Positions 29,680 through 38,367 of a DNA stretch of 64,000 nucleotides are shown here, piece by piece. The position numbers and the translations under genes are program-made. Within the stretch, counting starts at the first letter, position 1. Every line of letters starts with the position of its first letter. The notes under the pieces were generated by a model. It was not told the origin of the DNA, did no database searches, and saw only the letters and a program-made list of their open reading frames with translations. The stretch is from Achromobacter sp. ASV32 (GTDB taxonomy: Bacteria; Pseudomonadota; Gammaproteobacteria; Burkholderiales; Burkholderiaceae_B): positions 34,466 through 98,465 of the forward strand of contig NZ_JAELTJ010000007.1 of the NCBI RefSeq assembly GCF_016428805.1. Direction: 5' to 3'.

Positions 29680-31512
29680 CTAGGCCGCTACCCGTGTCAG
29701 CGCCGCGTCACCCGCGCCGCCCAGCGCCCCCGTCGTCCAGCCGCCCGTGCCATCCAGCGCCAAGCGGTGGGTATGGAACGGGTCGAGCGTGCTGCGGTGC
29801 CCGACGCTGACCAGCATGCAGTCCGGCAATTCCTGCCGCAGCAGGCTGTACAGCATGTGCTCCAGGCCTTCGTCGGTGGCCGAGGTGGCTTCGTCCAGGA
29901 ACACGATCGCTGGCCGGTTGAACAGCACGCGGGCGAACGCCACGCGTTGCTGCTCGCCGATCGACAGGATGCGCGACCAGTCGGCCGCTTCGTCCAGGCG
30001 GCCGGTCAGGTGCCCCAGATTCACTTGCCGCAGCGCGGTCGCCAGGCGCGCGTCGTCTTGCGGTTGCGCATGGCCCGGATACGCCACGGCATCACGCAGC
30101 GCGCCCAGCGGCAGATAGGGCCGTTGCGACAGGAACAGGGCGGCTGCGCCCTGCGGCCGCTTGACGGTGCCCTGCGCATACGGCCACAGCCCGGCCAACG
30201 CGCGCAGCAACGTGGTCTTGCCGCTGCCCGACGGGCCCTTGATCAGCAAGGCCTGGCCCGGGCGCAGCGACAGGTTCAACTGCCGCAACAGGGCTTGGCC
30301 ATCGGGCCGCGACACGTCCAGGCCAAAGATCTCCAGCCCATCGGGCAACGGCAACGGCGCAATGGCCGGCAGCTCGCGTGCCGCGGCATTGGCATCCAGA
30401 AAGCCCGCCAACCGGTTCAACGTGGCGCGGTACTGCGCAAACGAATCGTAGGAAGTCCGGAAGAACGACAGCGAATCCTGCACCTGCCCGAACGCCTGCG
30501 CGGTCTGCATGACGTCGCCCAGCTTGATGGCGCCGCTGAAAAAGCGCTGCGCCTGCAAGAGAAAGGGAAACACCACCGCGATCTGGCTCACGGTCAGGTT
30601 GAAGCCATCGAACTTCAGGCCCCGGTACACCCGCGCCCACAGATTGGCGATATAGGCCGAGAACCGCGTCCACAGCGTCGCGCGCTCGACCTCCTCGCCC
30701 TGGTAGAAGGCAACGTTCTCGGCGTTCTCGCGCAAGCGCAGCAAGGCATAACGGAAGTTGGCGGTCAGCCGTTCGGACAGAAAATTCAACAGGATCAGCG
30801 GGCGGCCGATCCTGAAAGCGAACAGCGTGGCGACGATGACGTACAGGTAGACCATGAATACCATCGCACGCGGAATCTCGACGCCCCCGATACCCAGCGG
30901 CCCGGACAGATTCCACAGGATCCCCGTGAATGCCACCAGCGACACCATGGCGCTCAAGGCGCCGATGGCCAGGCTGCGCGAACCGGAGACGAACATCGCG
31001 ATGTCCTGCTCGATGCGCTGATCGGGGTTGTCCACCGGCTCGCCGACGAAGTGGCTGCGGTAGTAGGCGCGCGCGCCCAGCCAGTCGCGGGTCAGGCGGT
31101 CGTTGAGCCAGACGCGCCAGTGGATGTCGAAGGCCTGGCCGGCGTAACTGTCCACCAGCGTGCGCACCACGTGCACGCTGGCCAGCACCGAGAAGATGCC
31201 CAGGAAGCGCCAGAACGCCGTCGGGTCCAGCGCCTGCAACGCGCTGTAAAAGCCGTTGTACCAAAAGGAGAACAGCACGGTCATGCGGACCGAGAACATC
31301 GCCAGGAACAGCAGCGCGGCCAGTGTCAGCAGCGGTTTCCAGCTACGCCGCGGCGTCAGGTAGGGCCAGGCCAGGCGCCAGAACTTGCGTCCCCAATCGG
31401 TCCAGCGCGACAGCGCGAGCGACACCAGCGCCAGCGCGACGGCGGTAATGCCGAACGCGCGCGCCAGCCAGAGCGCGCTTTCCCACAGTTGCTGCTGCCA
31501 GTTCAGATCCAT
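29680..31512 (-). CDS. ABC transporter with SbmA/BacA-type membrane domain (YddA-like)
   Basis: A 610-residue fused exporter/importer: the N-terminal 340 residues are an SbmA/BacA-like membrane domain (QAFDIHWRVWLNDRLTRDWL, YYRSHFV with NPDQRIEQDI, then FYQGEEVERATL), and the C-terminal 200 residues an ABC ATPase (IKGPSGSGKTTLLRALAGLWP, then ILSIGEQQRVAFARVLF and IVFLDEATSATDE). The signature reads LSIGEQQR, as usual for this group. YddA-type proteins are poorly characterised; relatives carry cobalamin or peptides. It converges on hipA with a 12-bp gap. Confidence 0.9.
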   Translation of the reverse strand: MDLNWQQQLWESALWLARAFGITAVALALVSLALSRWTDWGRKFWRLAWPYLTPRRSWKPLLTLAALLFLAMFSVRMTVLFSFWYNGFYSALQALDPTAFWRFLGIFSVLASVHVVRTLVDSYAGQAFDIHWRVWLNDRLTRDWLGARAYYRSHFVGEPVDNPDQRIEQDIAMFVSGSRSLAIGALSAMVSLVAFTGILWNLSGPLGIGGVEIPRAMVFMVYLYVIVATLFAFRIGRPLILLNFLSERLTANFRYALLRLRENAENVAFYQGEEVERATLWTRFSAYIANLWARVYRGLKFDGFNLTVSQIAVVFPFLLQAQRFFSGAIKLGDVMQTAQAFGQVQDSLSFFRTSYDSFAQYRATLNRLAGFLDANAAARELPAIAPLPLPDGLEIFGLDVSRPDGQALLRQLNLSLRPGQALLIKGPSGSGKTTLLRALAGLWPYAQGTVKRPQGAAALFLSQRPYLPLGALRDAVAYPGHAQPQDDARLATALRQVNLGHLTGRLDEAADWSRILSIGEQQRVAFARVLFNRPAIVFLDEATSATDEGLEHMLYSLLRQELPDCMLVSVGHRSTLDPFHTHRLALDGTGGWTTGALGGAGDAALTRVAA

Positions 31513-31695
31513 GCCATGCCCCTCTAGCGTCGTTTTTGGTTAGAACGGCTTGGGGGGTCTAGTTCCGGCGAAAACGCAGTCTTAAGCGTGGCTTAAGCGT
31601 TCGCCGGCGCAACTGAAGGGAAAGTGAAAGGCGGCGCGGGATAGGCGCAAGAATGACGGTAGTTGGGCGCAGCGATGGCTGCCGGCCCGCGGCGA

Positions 31696-32583
31696 TCAGC
31701 CTTCGCCCAGATCCAGATTGGCGAACAGATCGGCCAGCGTCGGCACCGACCGCGCCGGCCAGATGGCGCTCAGGTCGAAGCTGGGCAGACGCGCGCCGTC
31801 GCGCACTTCGCAAAAGCGCACGCCGCGAAAATCCATGGACCGGATCCAACTGGGCAGCAGCGCCACGCCGCAGCCCCCGGCCACGCAGGCCAGCACCGTC
31901 AGCGTGCGGCTGGCTTCCTGGTTGACGTGGGCGTCGTGCCCGCCCTTGCGCATGGCATCAAGGATGTCGGCGTAGAAGGCCGGCAACTGCGATTGCGGAT
32001 ACATCACCAGACCGGCCTGGGCGATCTGCGCCATCGACACCTGGCCGTCGGCCGCGACCTCGAATTCGTCCGGCACCGCCGCCACCAGCCGGTCGCGCAG
32101 CAGTTGCCGTTCACGCATGCGCCCGCCCACCGCCACCGGCGTATGCATCAAGCCGATGTCGATCTCGCCAGTCTGCAAGGCCTCGGCCTGCTCCGCGTTG
32201 CTCATTTCACGCAGGATCACGCGCACGCCGGGCGCCTGCCGCCGCATTTCACGCAAGGCGCGCGGCAAGGTGTTGAACAGCGCCGAGGACACCAACCCCA
32301 CCGTCAGTTGCCCCGCGCTGCCCCGGCCGATCTCCCGGGCGCGGCGGGCGGCGGCGTCGATGCGCGCCACGCTGGCGCGCACGTCTTCGAGAATGGCGGC
32401 GGCGGCCGGCGTGGGGACGGACCCCTGGCGCGACCGCTCGAACAGGCGCACGCCCAGGTCTTTTTCCATGCGGCCCAGGGCCTGGCTGAGCGCGGGCTGG
32501 GCGATGCCCAACCATGCCGACGCGCGGCTGACGCTGCCGTGGTCCACCACGGCCAGGAAGTAGCGCAGGTGCCGGGTTTCCAT
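31696..32583 (-). CDS. LysR family transcriptional regulator
   Basis: The 295-residue protein has the canonical LysR HTH (METRHLRYFLAVVDHGSVSR, then ASAWLGIAQPALSQALGRME) and a substrate-binding domain with GQLTVGLVSSALFN. It is divergent from the amidohydrolase-Bug pair at 32713, with a palindrome between, the standard layout for a LysR activator of a small catabolic operon. The 183-bp region beyond its stop (31513-31695) contains only two CTTAAGCG direct repeats. Confidence 0.9.
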   Translation of the reverse strand: METRHLRYFLAVVDHGSVSRASAWLGIAQPALSQALGRMEKDLGVRLFERSRQGSVPTPAAAAILEDVRASVARIDAAARRAREIGRGSAGQLTVGLVSSALFNTLPRALREMRRQAPGVRVILREMSNAEQAEALQTGEIDIGLMHTPVAVGGRMRERQLLRDRLVAAVPDEFEVAADGQVSMAQIAQAGLVMYPQSQLPAFYADILDAMRKGGHDAHVNQEASRTLTVLACVAGGCGVALLPSWIRSMDFRGVRFCEVRDGARLPSFDLSAIWPARSVPTLADLFANLDLGEG

Positions 32584-32608
32584 ATCAATTCAATATAAAT
32601 AAAGCATT

Positions 32609-32646
32609 TTTCCAGAATGGGAAACTATACCCGACCTCCCTACAAT
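32609..32646 (+). promoter_or_regulatory. LysR-type box and promoter of the amidohydrolase-Bug pair
   Basis: TTTCC-AGAATG-GGAAA (32609-32624) is a symmetric LysR-like site. A TACAAT -10 element lies at 32641-32646, and the -35 position falls on the right arm of the palindrome without a consensus hexamer, as in activator-dependent promoters. Confidence 0.5.
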
Positions 32647-32712
32647 CCCGCCTTATAAAACCTTACAGAAGCGTGCGTGCCCGTCGGCGCCGCATGCGCC
32701 CAGGAGACTGTC

Positions 32713-33549
32713 TTGCCCCCGTCCGCGACCGGCCCCGCCGTCGACACCCACGCCCACGTATTCCAGCAAGGTCTGGCGCTGGCGGACACGCGCCGCCACA
32801 CACCCGATTACGACGCCACGCTGGCCCAGTACCTGGCCCTGCTGGACAGCCACGGGCTGACGCAAGGCGTGCTGGTGCAGCCCAGCTTCCTGGGCACCGA
32901 CAACAGCTTCCTGGTCGACGCGCTGCGCGCCCAGCCCAGGCGGTTGCGTGGCGTGGCGGTGGTGGACCCGGCCATCACGGACGCCGAGCTGCACGTCCTG
33001 GCCACGGCGGGCGTGGTCGGCATCCGCCTGAACCTGATCGGCCTGGCCCTGCCCGATGTGCAGGCGCCGGCCTGGCGTCATCTGCTGGACCGCGTCAACG
33101 CGCTAGGCTGGCACGTTGAACTCCACGTGCAGGCGGCGCGCCTGGCCGATATCATGCCGGCGCTGCTGCAGGCCGGCTGCCGCGTGGTGGTGGACCACTT
33201 TGGCCGGCCCGACCCGGCACTGGGCGTGTCGGACCCGGGCTTTGCCTATCTGCTGCGGCAGTCGGACAGCGGCCGCGTCTGGGTCAAGCTGTCGGCCCCC
33301 TACCGCAATTGGCCCGCCCCCGCCTGTGGCACGTCGGGCCGCCAGGCCACGGAGCAGCTGCTGCGGGCCTACACGTCCGCCCGCCTCATGTGGGGCAGCG
33401 ACTGGCCCCACACCGAGCATCGCCACCTGGCGTCCTTCGCTGCGGCAACGCAATGGCTGGACGACTGGATCGACGACCCCGCGCAGCGGCGCGCCATCCT
33501 GGCCGACACGCCGTTGCAGCTGTTCCAATTTTCAGGAGACTCCCAATGA
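32713..33549 (+). CDS. Amidohydrolase, 2-pyrone-4,6-dicarboxylate hydrolase-like
   Basis: A metal-dependent hydrolase of the amidohydrolase_2/LigI group. VDTHAHVFQQG has the HxH motif; later motifs are LVQPSFLGTDN, GWHVELHVQ, VVDHFGRPD, VWVKLSAPYR and LMWGSDWPHTEH with the active-site aspartate. The TTG at 32713 has AGGAG six bases upstream and is preferred over GTG 32677, which lacks one. The product would hydrolyse a lactone or related carboxylate. It shares an ATGA overlap with the following Bug gene, so the Bug ligand may be its substrate. Confidence 0.82.
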   Translation: MPPSATGPAVDTHAHVFQQGLALADTRRHTPDYDATLAQYLALLDSHGLTQGVLVQPSFLGTDNSFLVDALRAQPRRLRGVAVVDPAITDAELHVLATAGVVGIRLNLIGLALPDVQAPAWRHLLDRVNALGWHVELHVQAARLADIMPALLQAGCRVVVDHFGRPDPALGVSDPGFAYLLRQSDSGRVWVKLSAPYRNWPAPACGTSGRQATEQLLRAYTSARLMWGSDWPHTEHRHLASFAAATQWLDDWIDDPAQRRAILADTPLQLFQFSGDSQ

Positions 33550-34535
33550 CCCCTCTGTTCAAACGCCTCGCCCGCCGCGGCAGCCTGCTGGCCGCGGCCG
33601 GATTGCTGGCCGGCGCCGCCGGCGCGGCGTCGGCCGCCTATCCCGAGCGCGCCGTCACGCTGGTCGTGACCTACCCGCCCGGTGGCACGGTGGACGTGGT
33701 GGCTCGCCTGATTGGCCCCAAGCTGGCGGCCGAACTGGGTCAGCCGGTGGTGATTGAAAACCGCGGCGGCGCCGGCGGCATGATCGGCGGCGCGGTGGTG
33801 GCCAAGGCCCAGCCCGACGGCTACACGCTGATGCTGGACGCGTCCAACCACGCCCAGAACCCCGCCCTGCATCCCAAGATGCAGTTCGACACGCTGACCG
33901 CCTTCGCCCCGGTGTCGCTGCTGCTGCGCGTGCCCAACGTGCTGGTCGTCACCCCGTCGTACGAGGTCAAGACGGTGGCCGACCTGATCAAGCTGGGCCA
34001 GCCCGGCGCCAAGGAACACGTCTACTTTGCCTCGGCCGGCCCCGGCTCGGCGCAACACCTGGCCGGTGAACTGTTCAACCTGCTGGCCAAGACCGAGCTG
34101 CAGCACGTGGCTTACAAGGGCGGCGGCCCGGCCATGATCGACGTCATGTCCGGTCAGGTGCCGGTGATGTTCGCCAGCATGGGCTCGGCCTGGCAGCACG
34201 TGAAGAACGGCAAGCTGCGCGCCGTGGCCGTGGGCGGCTCGCAACGGTCCAAGACCGCGCCCGACCTGCCCACCATCGCCGAATCCGGTGTGCCCGGCTA
34301 TGAAACCTACGAATGGAACGCCGTGTTCGCGCCCGCCGGCACGCCGCCCGAGATCGTCAACCAGGTCTCGCAGGCGCTGGCCAAGGTGCTCAAGGACCCG
34401 CAGATCGCCGAGCAGCTCGAAGGCATCGGCGCCGAGACCATCGGCTCCACGCCCGCCGAGCTGGATACGTTCCGCCGCGCGGAAATCGAAAAGTGGCAAC
34501 GCGTGGTCAAGGAAGCGGGCCTGAAGCTGGACTGA
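33546..34535 (+). CDS. Bug family substrate-binding protein
   Basis: A 329-residue periplasmic receptor: a signal peptide (RRGSLLAAAGLLAGAAGAASA), then YPERAVTLVVTYPPGGTVDVVARLIGPKLA, IENRGGAGGMIGGAVVAKAQPDGYT and LQHVAYKGGGPAMIDVMSGQV, all family hallmarks. The ATG overlaps the amidohydrolase stop (ATGA). A strong intrinsic terminator lies 84 bp after its stop, so LysR-activated transcription covers only these two genes. It has no TctAB partner nearby, and its ligand is probably a carboxylate. Confidence 0.92.
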   Translation: MTPLFKRLARRGSLLAAAGLLAGAAGAASAAYPERAVTLVVTYPPGGTVDVVARLIGPKLAAELGQPVVIENRGGAGGMIGGAVVAKAQPDGYTLMLDASNHAQNPALHPKMQFDTLTAFAPVSLLLRVPNVLVVTPSYEVKTVADLIKLGQPGAKEHVYFASAGPGSAQHLAGELFNLLAKTELQHVAYKGGGPAMIDVMSGQVPVMFASMGSAWQHVKNGKLRAVAVGGSQRSKTAPDLPTIAESGVPGYETYEWNAVFAPAGTPPEIVNQVSQALAKVLKDPQIAEQLEGIGAETIGSTPAELDTFRRAEIEKWQRVVKEAGLKLD

Positions 34536-34618
34536 AGACTGACGGACCGCCCACGGCGCGGCATCCCGGAGATGCCTGGCGCGTGCGCTGACGGTCCACA
34601 ACCGGATTGCCGGTCTTG

Positions 34619-34645
34619 GGGCGCCCTTCGGGGCGCCCTTTTTTT
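34619..34645 (+). terminator. Intrinsic terminator
   Basis: GGGCGCCC (34619-34626), tetraloop TTCG, GGGCGCCC (34631-34638), followed by seven T residues (34639-34645). It is a textbook rho-independent terminator for the amidohydrolase-Bug operon. Confidence 0.92.
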
Positions 34646-34726
34646 GACTGTTCTTTTTGCTTTTGCCGCGGCCCCCGATGCATTAAAAAGAGCGGATCGA
34701 ATGCGCCATGGGAAGTCCGGAAAAAG

Positions 34727-36436
34727 ATGAACCAAGAAAGCAACGAGCCCTCATCACCCGCCCCGGCCGATGCCGCCGCAGCCCTGGCGGCCGGCCCAGA
34801 CGGCGCCACGCTCGACGGCCTGGCCGACGGCTTGCTCTGCGTGGACCGCGACTGGCGCGTACGTTACCTGAACCCCGCCGCCGAACGGCTGCTGCGCCGC
34901 AGCAGGCAGGAACTGGTCGGACAAGGCCTGTGGGACGCATGTCCGGATCTGGTCGGCACCGGCTACTACGATGCCTGCCGCGGCGCGCTGCAAACGGACC
35001 GCCCCGCCAGCCACACCGGCTACTACGCGCCCCTGGCCACCTGGTTCGAAGCGCGCGCGTTTCCGCACGACGACGGCCTGGCGGTGCTGTTTCGCGACGT
35101 CTCGCGCGAACGCGAGGAAACCGCCCAGCTCAAGTACCAGGCCACCCACGATTACCTGACCGGCCTGCCCAACCGGCGCCAATGCATGGAGACGCTGTCC
35201 TGCGCCATCGCCGAGGCCGCGCCGGGGCTGACGGCGCAGAACGCCTCGCTGGCGGTGCTGTTCCTGGACCTGGACCGGTTCAAGGAAGTGAACGACGCGT
35301 TCGGCCACGCCGAGGGCGACCTGCTGCTGTGCGACGTCGCGGAACGGCTGCGCAAGTTCCTGACGCCCGCGATCTTCTGCGCCCGGGTCGGTGGCGACGA
35401 ATTCGTGCTGGTGCTGCGTGGCACCAACGAACGCGCGGCCGAGGCGCTGGCCAATTCAATCCTGAACGCGGTGTCGCGCCCCAGCGACATCCATGGCCGC
35501 TCGGTATCGCTGGGCGCCTGCATCGGCATCGCCATGCTGACCGCGCCAGGCGAATCCGCCGAGATGCTGCTGAACTATGCCGACGCCGCCATGTACGCGG
35601 CCAAGTCGGCGGGCCGCTTCCAGGTGCGGCTGTATCACCGCGAGCTGATGCAGGGCCTGGGCGCGCGCCTGTCGCTGCGCGGCGACATCCAGGGCGCGCT
35701 GACCAACAGCCAGTTCGAACTGCACTTTCAACCGCAGATCAGCATGCACGACGGCTCGCTGTGCGGCGCCGAGGCGCTGCTGCGCTGGCGCCATCCCACC
35801 CGCGGCCTGCTGGGACCTGCCGCGTTCCTGGAAGTGATCCTGGATTCGCCGCTGGAATCGGCGCTGACCGAATGGGTCGCCAACGCCACCTGCCAGCACA
35901 TCAGCGAATGGCTGGCCGACGGCCTGCCGGTGCCGCGCATCTCGTTCAACCTGTCGGCCCGCCAACTGGTGGCGCCCGACCTGGCCGCGACCATTGTGCG
36001 GCTGGCGCGCATGCACGGTGTGCCGCCCACGCTGCTGGACGTGGAGGTCACCGAGAACTCGCTGATGAGCGACGTGGAAAAGGCGTCGGGCATCCTGATG
36101 GAACTGCGCCAGGCCGGCATCTCCGCCTCGCTGGACGACTTCGGCTCGGGCTATTCCAGTCTGGCCTACCTGGTGCGGCTGCCGATCGACACGCTCAAGA
36201 TCGACCAGTCATTCGTCTGGGCGCTGGGCAAGATGCCCACCGCCACCGCCGTGATCCGCGGCGTGGTGCGGCTGGCGCATTCGCTGGGCATGCGCACCTT
36301 GGCCGAAGGCGTCGAAACCGAAGTGCAACGGCAGATGCTGATCGAGGAAGGCTGCGACGCCATGCAGGGCTTTCTGTTCAGCCGCGCCCTGCCCGCCGCC
36401 GCCTTTGCCGCGCTGCTGCGCGACACGCCGCCCTGA
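34727..36436 (+). CDS. PAS-GGDEF-EAL cyclic-di-GMP protein
   Basis: A 569-residue cytoplasmic protein: a PAS domain (about 28-125), a GGDEF domain with an intact GGDEF at 222-226, and an EAL domain beginning with EAL at 349-351. EAL-domain motifs NLSARQL, EVTENSLM, DDFGSGYSSLAYL, KIDQSFV and EGVET are intact, so both diguanylate cyclase and phosphodiesterase activity are possible. The inhibitory RxxD site upstream of GGDEF is absent (the positions read TPAI). An open frame begins at 34607 inside the terminator; ATG 34727 is the realistic start. Confidence 0.9.
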   Translation: MNQESNEPSSPAPADAAAALAAGPDGATLDGLADGLLCVDRDWRVRYLNPAAERLLRRSRQELVGQGLWDACPDLVGTGYYDACRGALQTDRPASHTGYYAPLATWFEARAFPHDDGLAVLFRDVSREREETAQLKYQATHDYLTGLPNRRQCMETLSCAIAEAAPGLTAQNASLAVLFLDLDRFKEVNDAFGHAEGDLLLCDVAERLRKFLTPAIFCARVGGDEFVLVLRGTNERAAEALANSILNAVSRPSDIHGRSVSLGACIGIAMLTAPGESAEMLLNYADAAMYAAKSAGRFQVRLYHRELMQGLGARLSLRGDIQGALTNSQFELHFQPQISMHDGSLCGAEALLRWRHPTRGLLGPAAFLEVILDSPLESALTEWVANATCQHISEWLADGLPVPRISFNLSARQLVAPDLAATIVRLARMHGVPPTLLDVEVTENSLMSDVEKASGILMELRQAGISASLDDFGSGYSSLAYLVRLPIDTLKIDQSFVWALGKMPTATAVIRGVVRLAHSLGMRTLAEGVETEVQRQMLIEEGCDAMQGFLFSRALPAAAFAALLRDTPP

Positions 36437-36463
36437 CGCGGGCCGCTATCATATCGGGCTGAC

Positions 36464-36862
36464 ATGGCTGCGAACACCAAGATGGAAAAGATTCGGCTCG
36501 ACAAATGGCTCTGGGCGGCGCGCTTCTACAAGACGCGCAGCCTGGCGGTGGACGAAATCGGCAAGGGCCGCGTGCAGGTCAACGGCCAGCCTGCCAAGCC
36601 GGCGCGCGAAGTCGCGGCCGGGGATCTGGTCAGCATCCGCAAGGAAGACCCCGTCCTGCATGTGCGCGTGATGGCCGTCAGCGGCGTGCGCGGCCCGGCG
36701 CCCGTGGCGCGCCAGCTGTACGAAGAAACCCCGGAAAGCGCCGCGGCACGCGCCCTTGCCGCGGAATTGCGGCGCCTGGCGCCCGAGCCGGCGCTGGACA
36801 TCGCGGCGGGGCGGCCGACCAAGCGCGATCGGCGCTTGATCGACCAGATGCGCGGCAAATAA
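36464..36862 (+). CDS. hslR: Hsp15-like S4-domain RNA-binding protein
   Basis: The 132-residue protein has an S4 RNA-binding domain at the N-terminus (MEKIRLDKWLWAARFYKTRS, then KGRVQVNGQPAKPAREVAAGD), and a basic C-terminus RPTKRDRRLIDQMRGK typical of Hsp15, which binds stalled 50S-nascent chain complexes. The start may be ATG 36464 or ATG 36482, the latter giving the usual family N-terminus. It starts 27 bp after the GGDEF/EAL stop. Confidence 0.88.
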   Translation: MAANTKMEKIRLDKWLWAARFYKTRSLAVDEIGKGRVQVNGQPAKPAREVAAGDLVSIRKEDPVLHVRVMAVSGVRGPAPVARQLYEETPESAAARALAAELRRLAPEPALDIAAGRPTKRDRRLIDQMRGK

Positions 36863-36892
36863 CGCGGCGGCCCCAGGCGCGCGTCCCGGCGC

Positions 36893-38146
36893 CTACAGCG
36901 CCCGCCCCACGATCAATGAATCCAGCGCCATCTCCGGCGCACCGCTCTTGCCTTCGTACGGCATGCGGCTGAGCACGTAGCGCATGGCGTTCAGGCGGGC
37001 GCGCTTCTTGCAGTCGGACTTGACCACGATCCACGGCGCATCGGCCGTGTCCGTGTGCGCGAACATCGCTTCCTTGGCACGCGTGTAGTCGTCCCACTTG
37101 TCCAGCGAGGCCAGATCCACGGGGCTCAGCTTCCACTGCTTGAGCGGATGCACCTTGCGTTGCGTGAAGCGGCGGCGCTGCTCCTGCTGGCTGACCGAGA
37201 ACCAGAACTTCACCAGGTGGATGCCGCTGGCAACCAGGTGACGCTCGAAATCAGGCACCTGGCGCAGGAACTCCAGGTATTCCGCCTGCGAGCAAAAACC
37301 CATCACGCGTTCGACGCCCGCGCGGTTGTACCAGGAGCGGTCGAACATCACGATCTCGCCCGCGGTGGGCAGGTGCTGCACATAGCGCTGGAAATACCAT
37401 TGGCCGCGTTCGGTGTCCGACGGTTTTTCCAGGGCTACCACACGCGCGCCGCGCGGATTCAAGTGTTCCATCATGCGTTTGATGGTGCCGCCCTTGCCCG
37501 CCGCGTCGCGGCCCTCGAACAGGATCACCACGCGCTGGCCGGTCGCCTTGACCCAGGCCTGCAGCTTGAGCAGTTCCACCTGCAGCGCGTATTTCTGCGT
37601 TTCGTAATTGCGCCGCAACATGCGGTGCTGGTAGGGATAGACGCCCTCGCGCCAATCGGTGGCCAGTTCTTCATCAGGATTGCGGCGGGCGGCCGGCGCC
37701 TGCGCGTTGACCTGCAACAACGCGCGGTGCACGGCCTGCGCGTCGTCCGGCGACAGTTCCTCGATCACCGAGCGCAGCGCCTCGTGGGCCTGGTCGGATT
37801 CGCCGACGGTATAGCGGCGGGCGATGTCGGCCAGCACGGCCGCGGTTTCCTGGCGGGCCGCGCTTTCGCGCGCGCTGACGCGCTTGCGAGCCATGACGGC
37901 GGGATCAATCGCGGGCAAAACGACGGGCGGCGCGGCGGCGGGCGCCGGCGCGCGCGATACGCGGGCGCGTTTCGCGGCCGGGCCCGTGGGCGAGGCGACA
38001 GCCGGACGCTTGGCGGCCGGGGGGGCCGGCTGTGCGCGCTGGGTCGCCGATACGCGGCGCGCGGCGGCGGTGCGTTTAGCGGCCTGGGGGGTGTTGACCG
38101 TGGCGGCCTGAGCCGGGTCGGAAGCTTGCGAGGTCTTGTCTGTCAT
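36893..38146 (-). CDS. ppk2: Polyphosphate kinase 2 with a basic low-complexity N-terminus
   Basis: A 417-residue PPK2. The core (about 165-400) has Walker A EGRDAAGKGG, EKPSDTERGQWYFQRY, and the lid/Walker B segment FDRSWYNRAGVERV, then FWFSVSQQEQRRRF and KQWKLSPVD. It transfers phosphate between polyphosphate and nucleotides. The first 80 residues are a Lys/Arg-Ala-Pro-rich tail (AAKRTAAARRV, PAAKRPAVAS, PAAKRARVSR), unlike the compact enzymes of about 300 residues. A perfect FNR-type site lies about 107 bp upstream of its start. It converges on hslR. Confidence 0.88.
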   Translation of the reverse strand: MTDKTSQASDPAQAATVNTPQAAKRTAAARRVSATQRAQPAPPAAKRPAVASPTGPAAKRARVSRAPAPAAAPPVVLPAIDPAVMARKRVSARESAARQETAAVLADIARRYTVGESDQAHEALRSVIEELSPDDAQAVHRALLQVNAQAPAARRNPDEELATDWREGVYPYQHRMLRRNYETQKYALQVELLKLQAWVKATGQRVVILFEGRDAAGKGGTIKRMMEHLNPRGARVVALEKPSDTERGQWYFQRYVQHLPTAGEIVMFDRSWYNRAGVERVMGFCSQAEYLEFLRQVPDFERHLVASGIHLVKFWFSVSQQEQRRRFTQRKVHPLKQWKLSPVDLASLDKWDDYTRAKEAMFAHTDTADAPWIVVKSDCKKRARLNAMRYVLSRMPYEGKSGAPEMALDSLIVGRAL

Positions 38147-38252
38147 CGATCCTGTCCTTGCTGCACGTAGGGTCTGGTCCCTGGCGGGCGGTCAGTCGCC
38201 GGCGACCCGTCGGGAAAAAGCGCAACCCTAACGCGTGCCGCGGGGCGCGGCG

Positions 38253-38266
38253 TTGATATGCATCAA
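38253..38266. promoter_or_regulatory. Perfect FNR/ANR-type binding site
   Basis: TTGAT-ATGC-ATCAA matches the FNR/ANR consensus TTGAT-N4-ATCAA at every specified base. It lies between ppk2 (start 38146, minus) and the gene at 38368. Centred at -41.5 of a minus-strand start near 38218, it could activate ppk2 under low oxygen; the corresponding -10 (TAGGGT on the minus strand) is poor. Direction is inference. Confidence 0.6.
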
Positions 38267-38367
38267 GACTTGTAACATTTTTGCAGCCTGCGGTCGTCCG
38301 AGGCCAAGCCACGGTCCGAGAGCCTGCCGCTACACTGCCGCCATCGCCTTTGCCGCCCCCTATCGCC

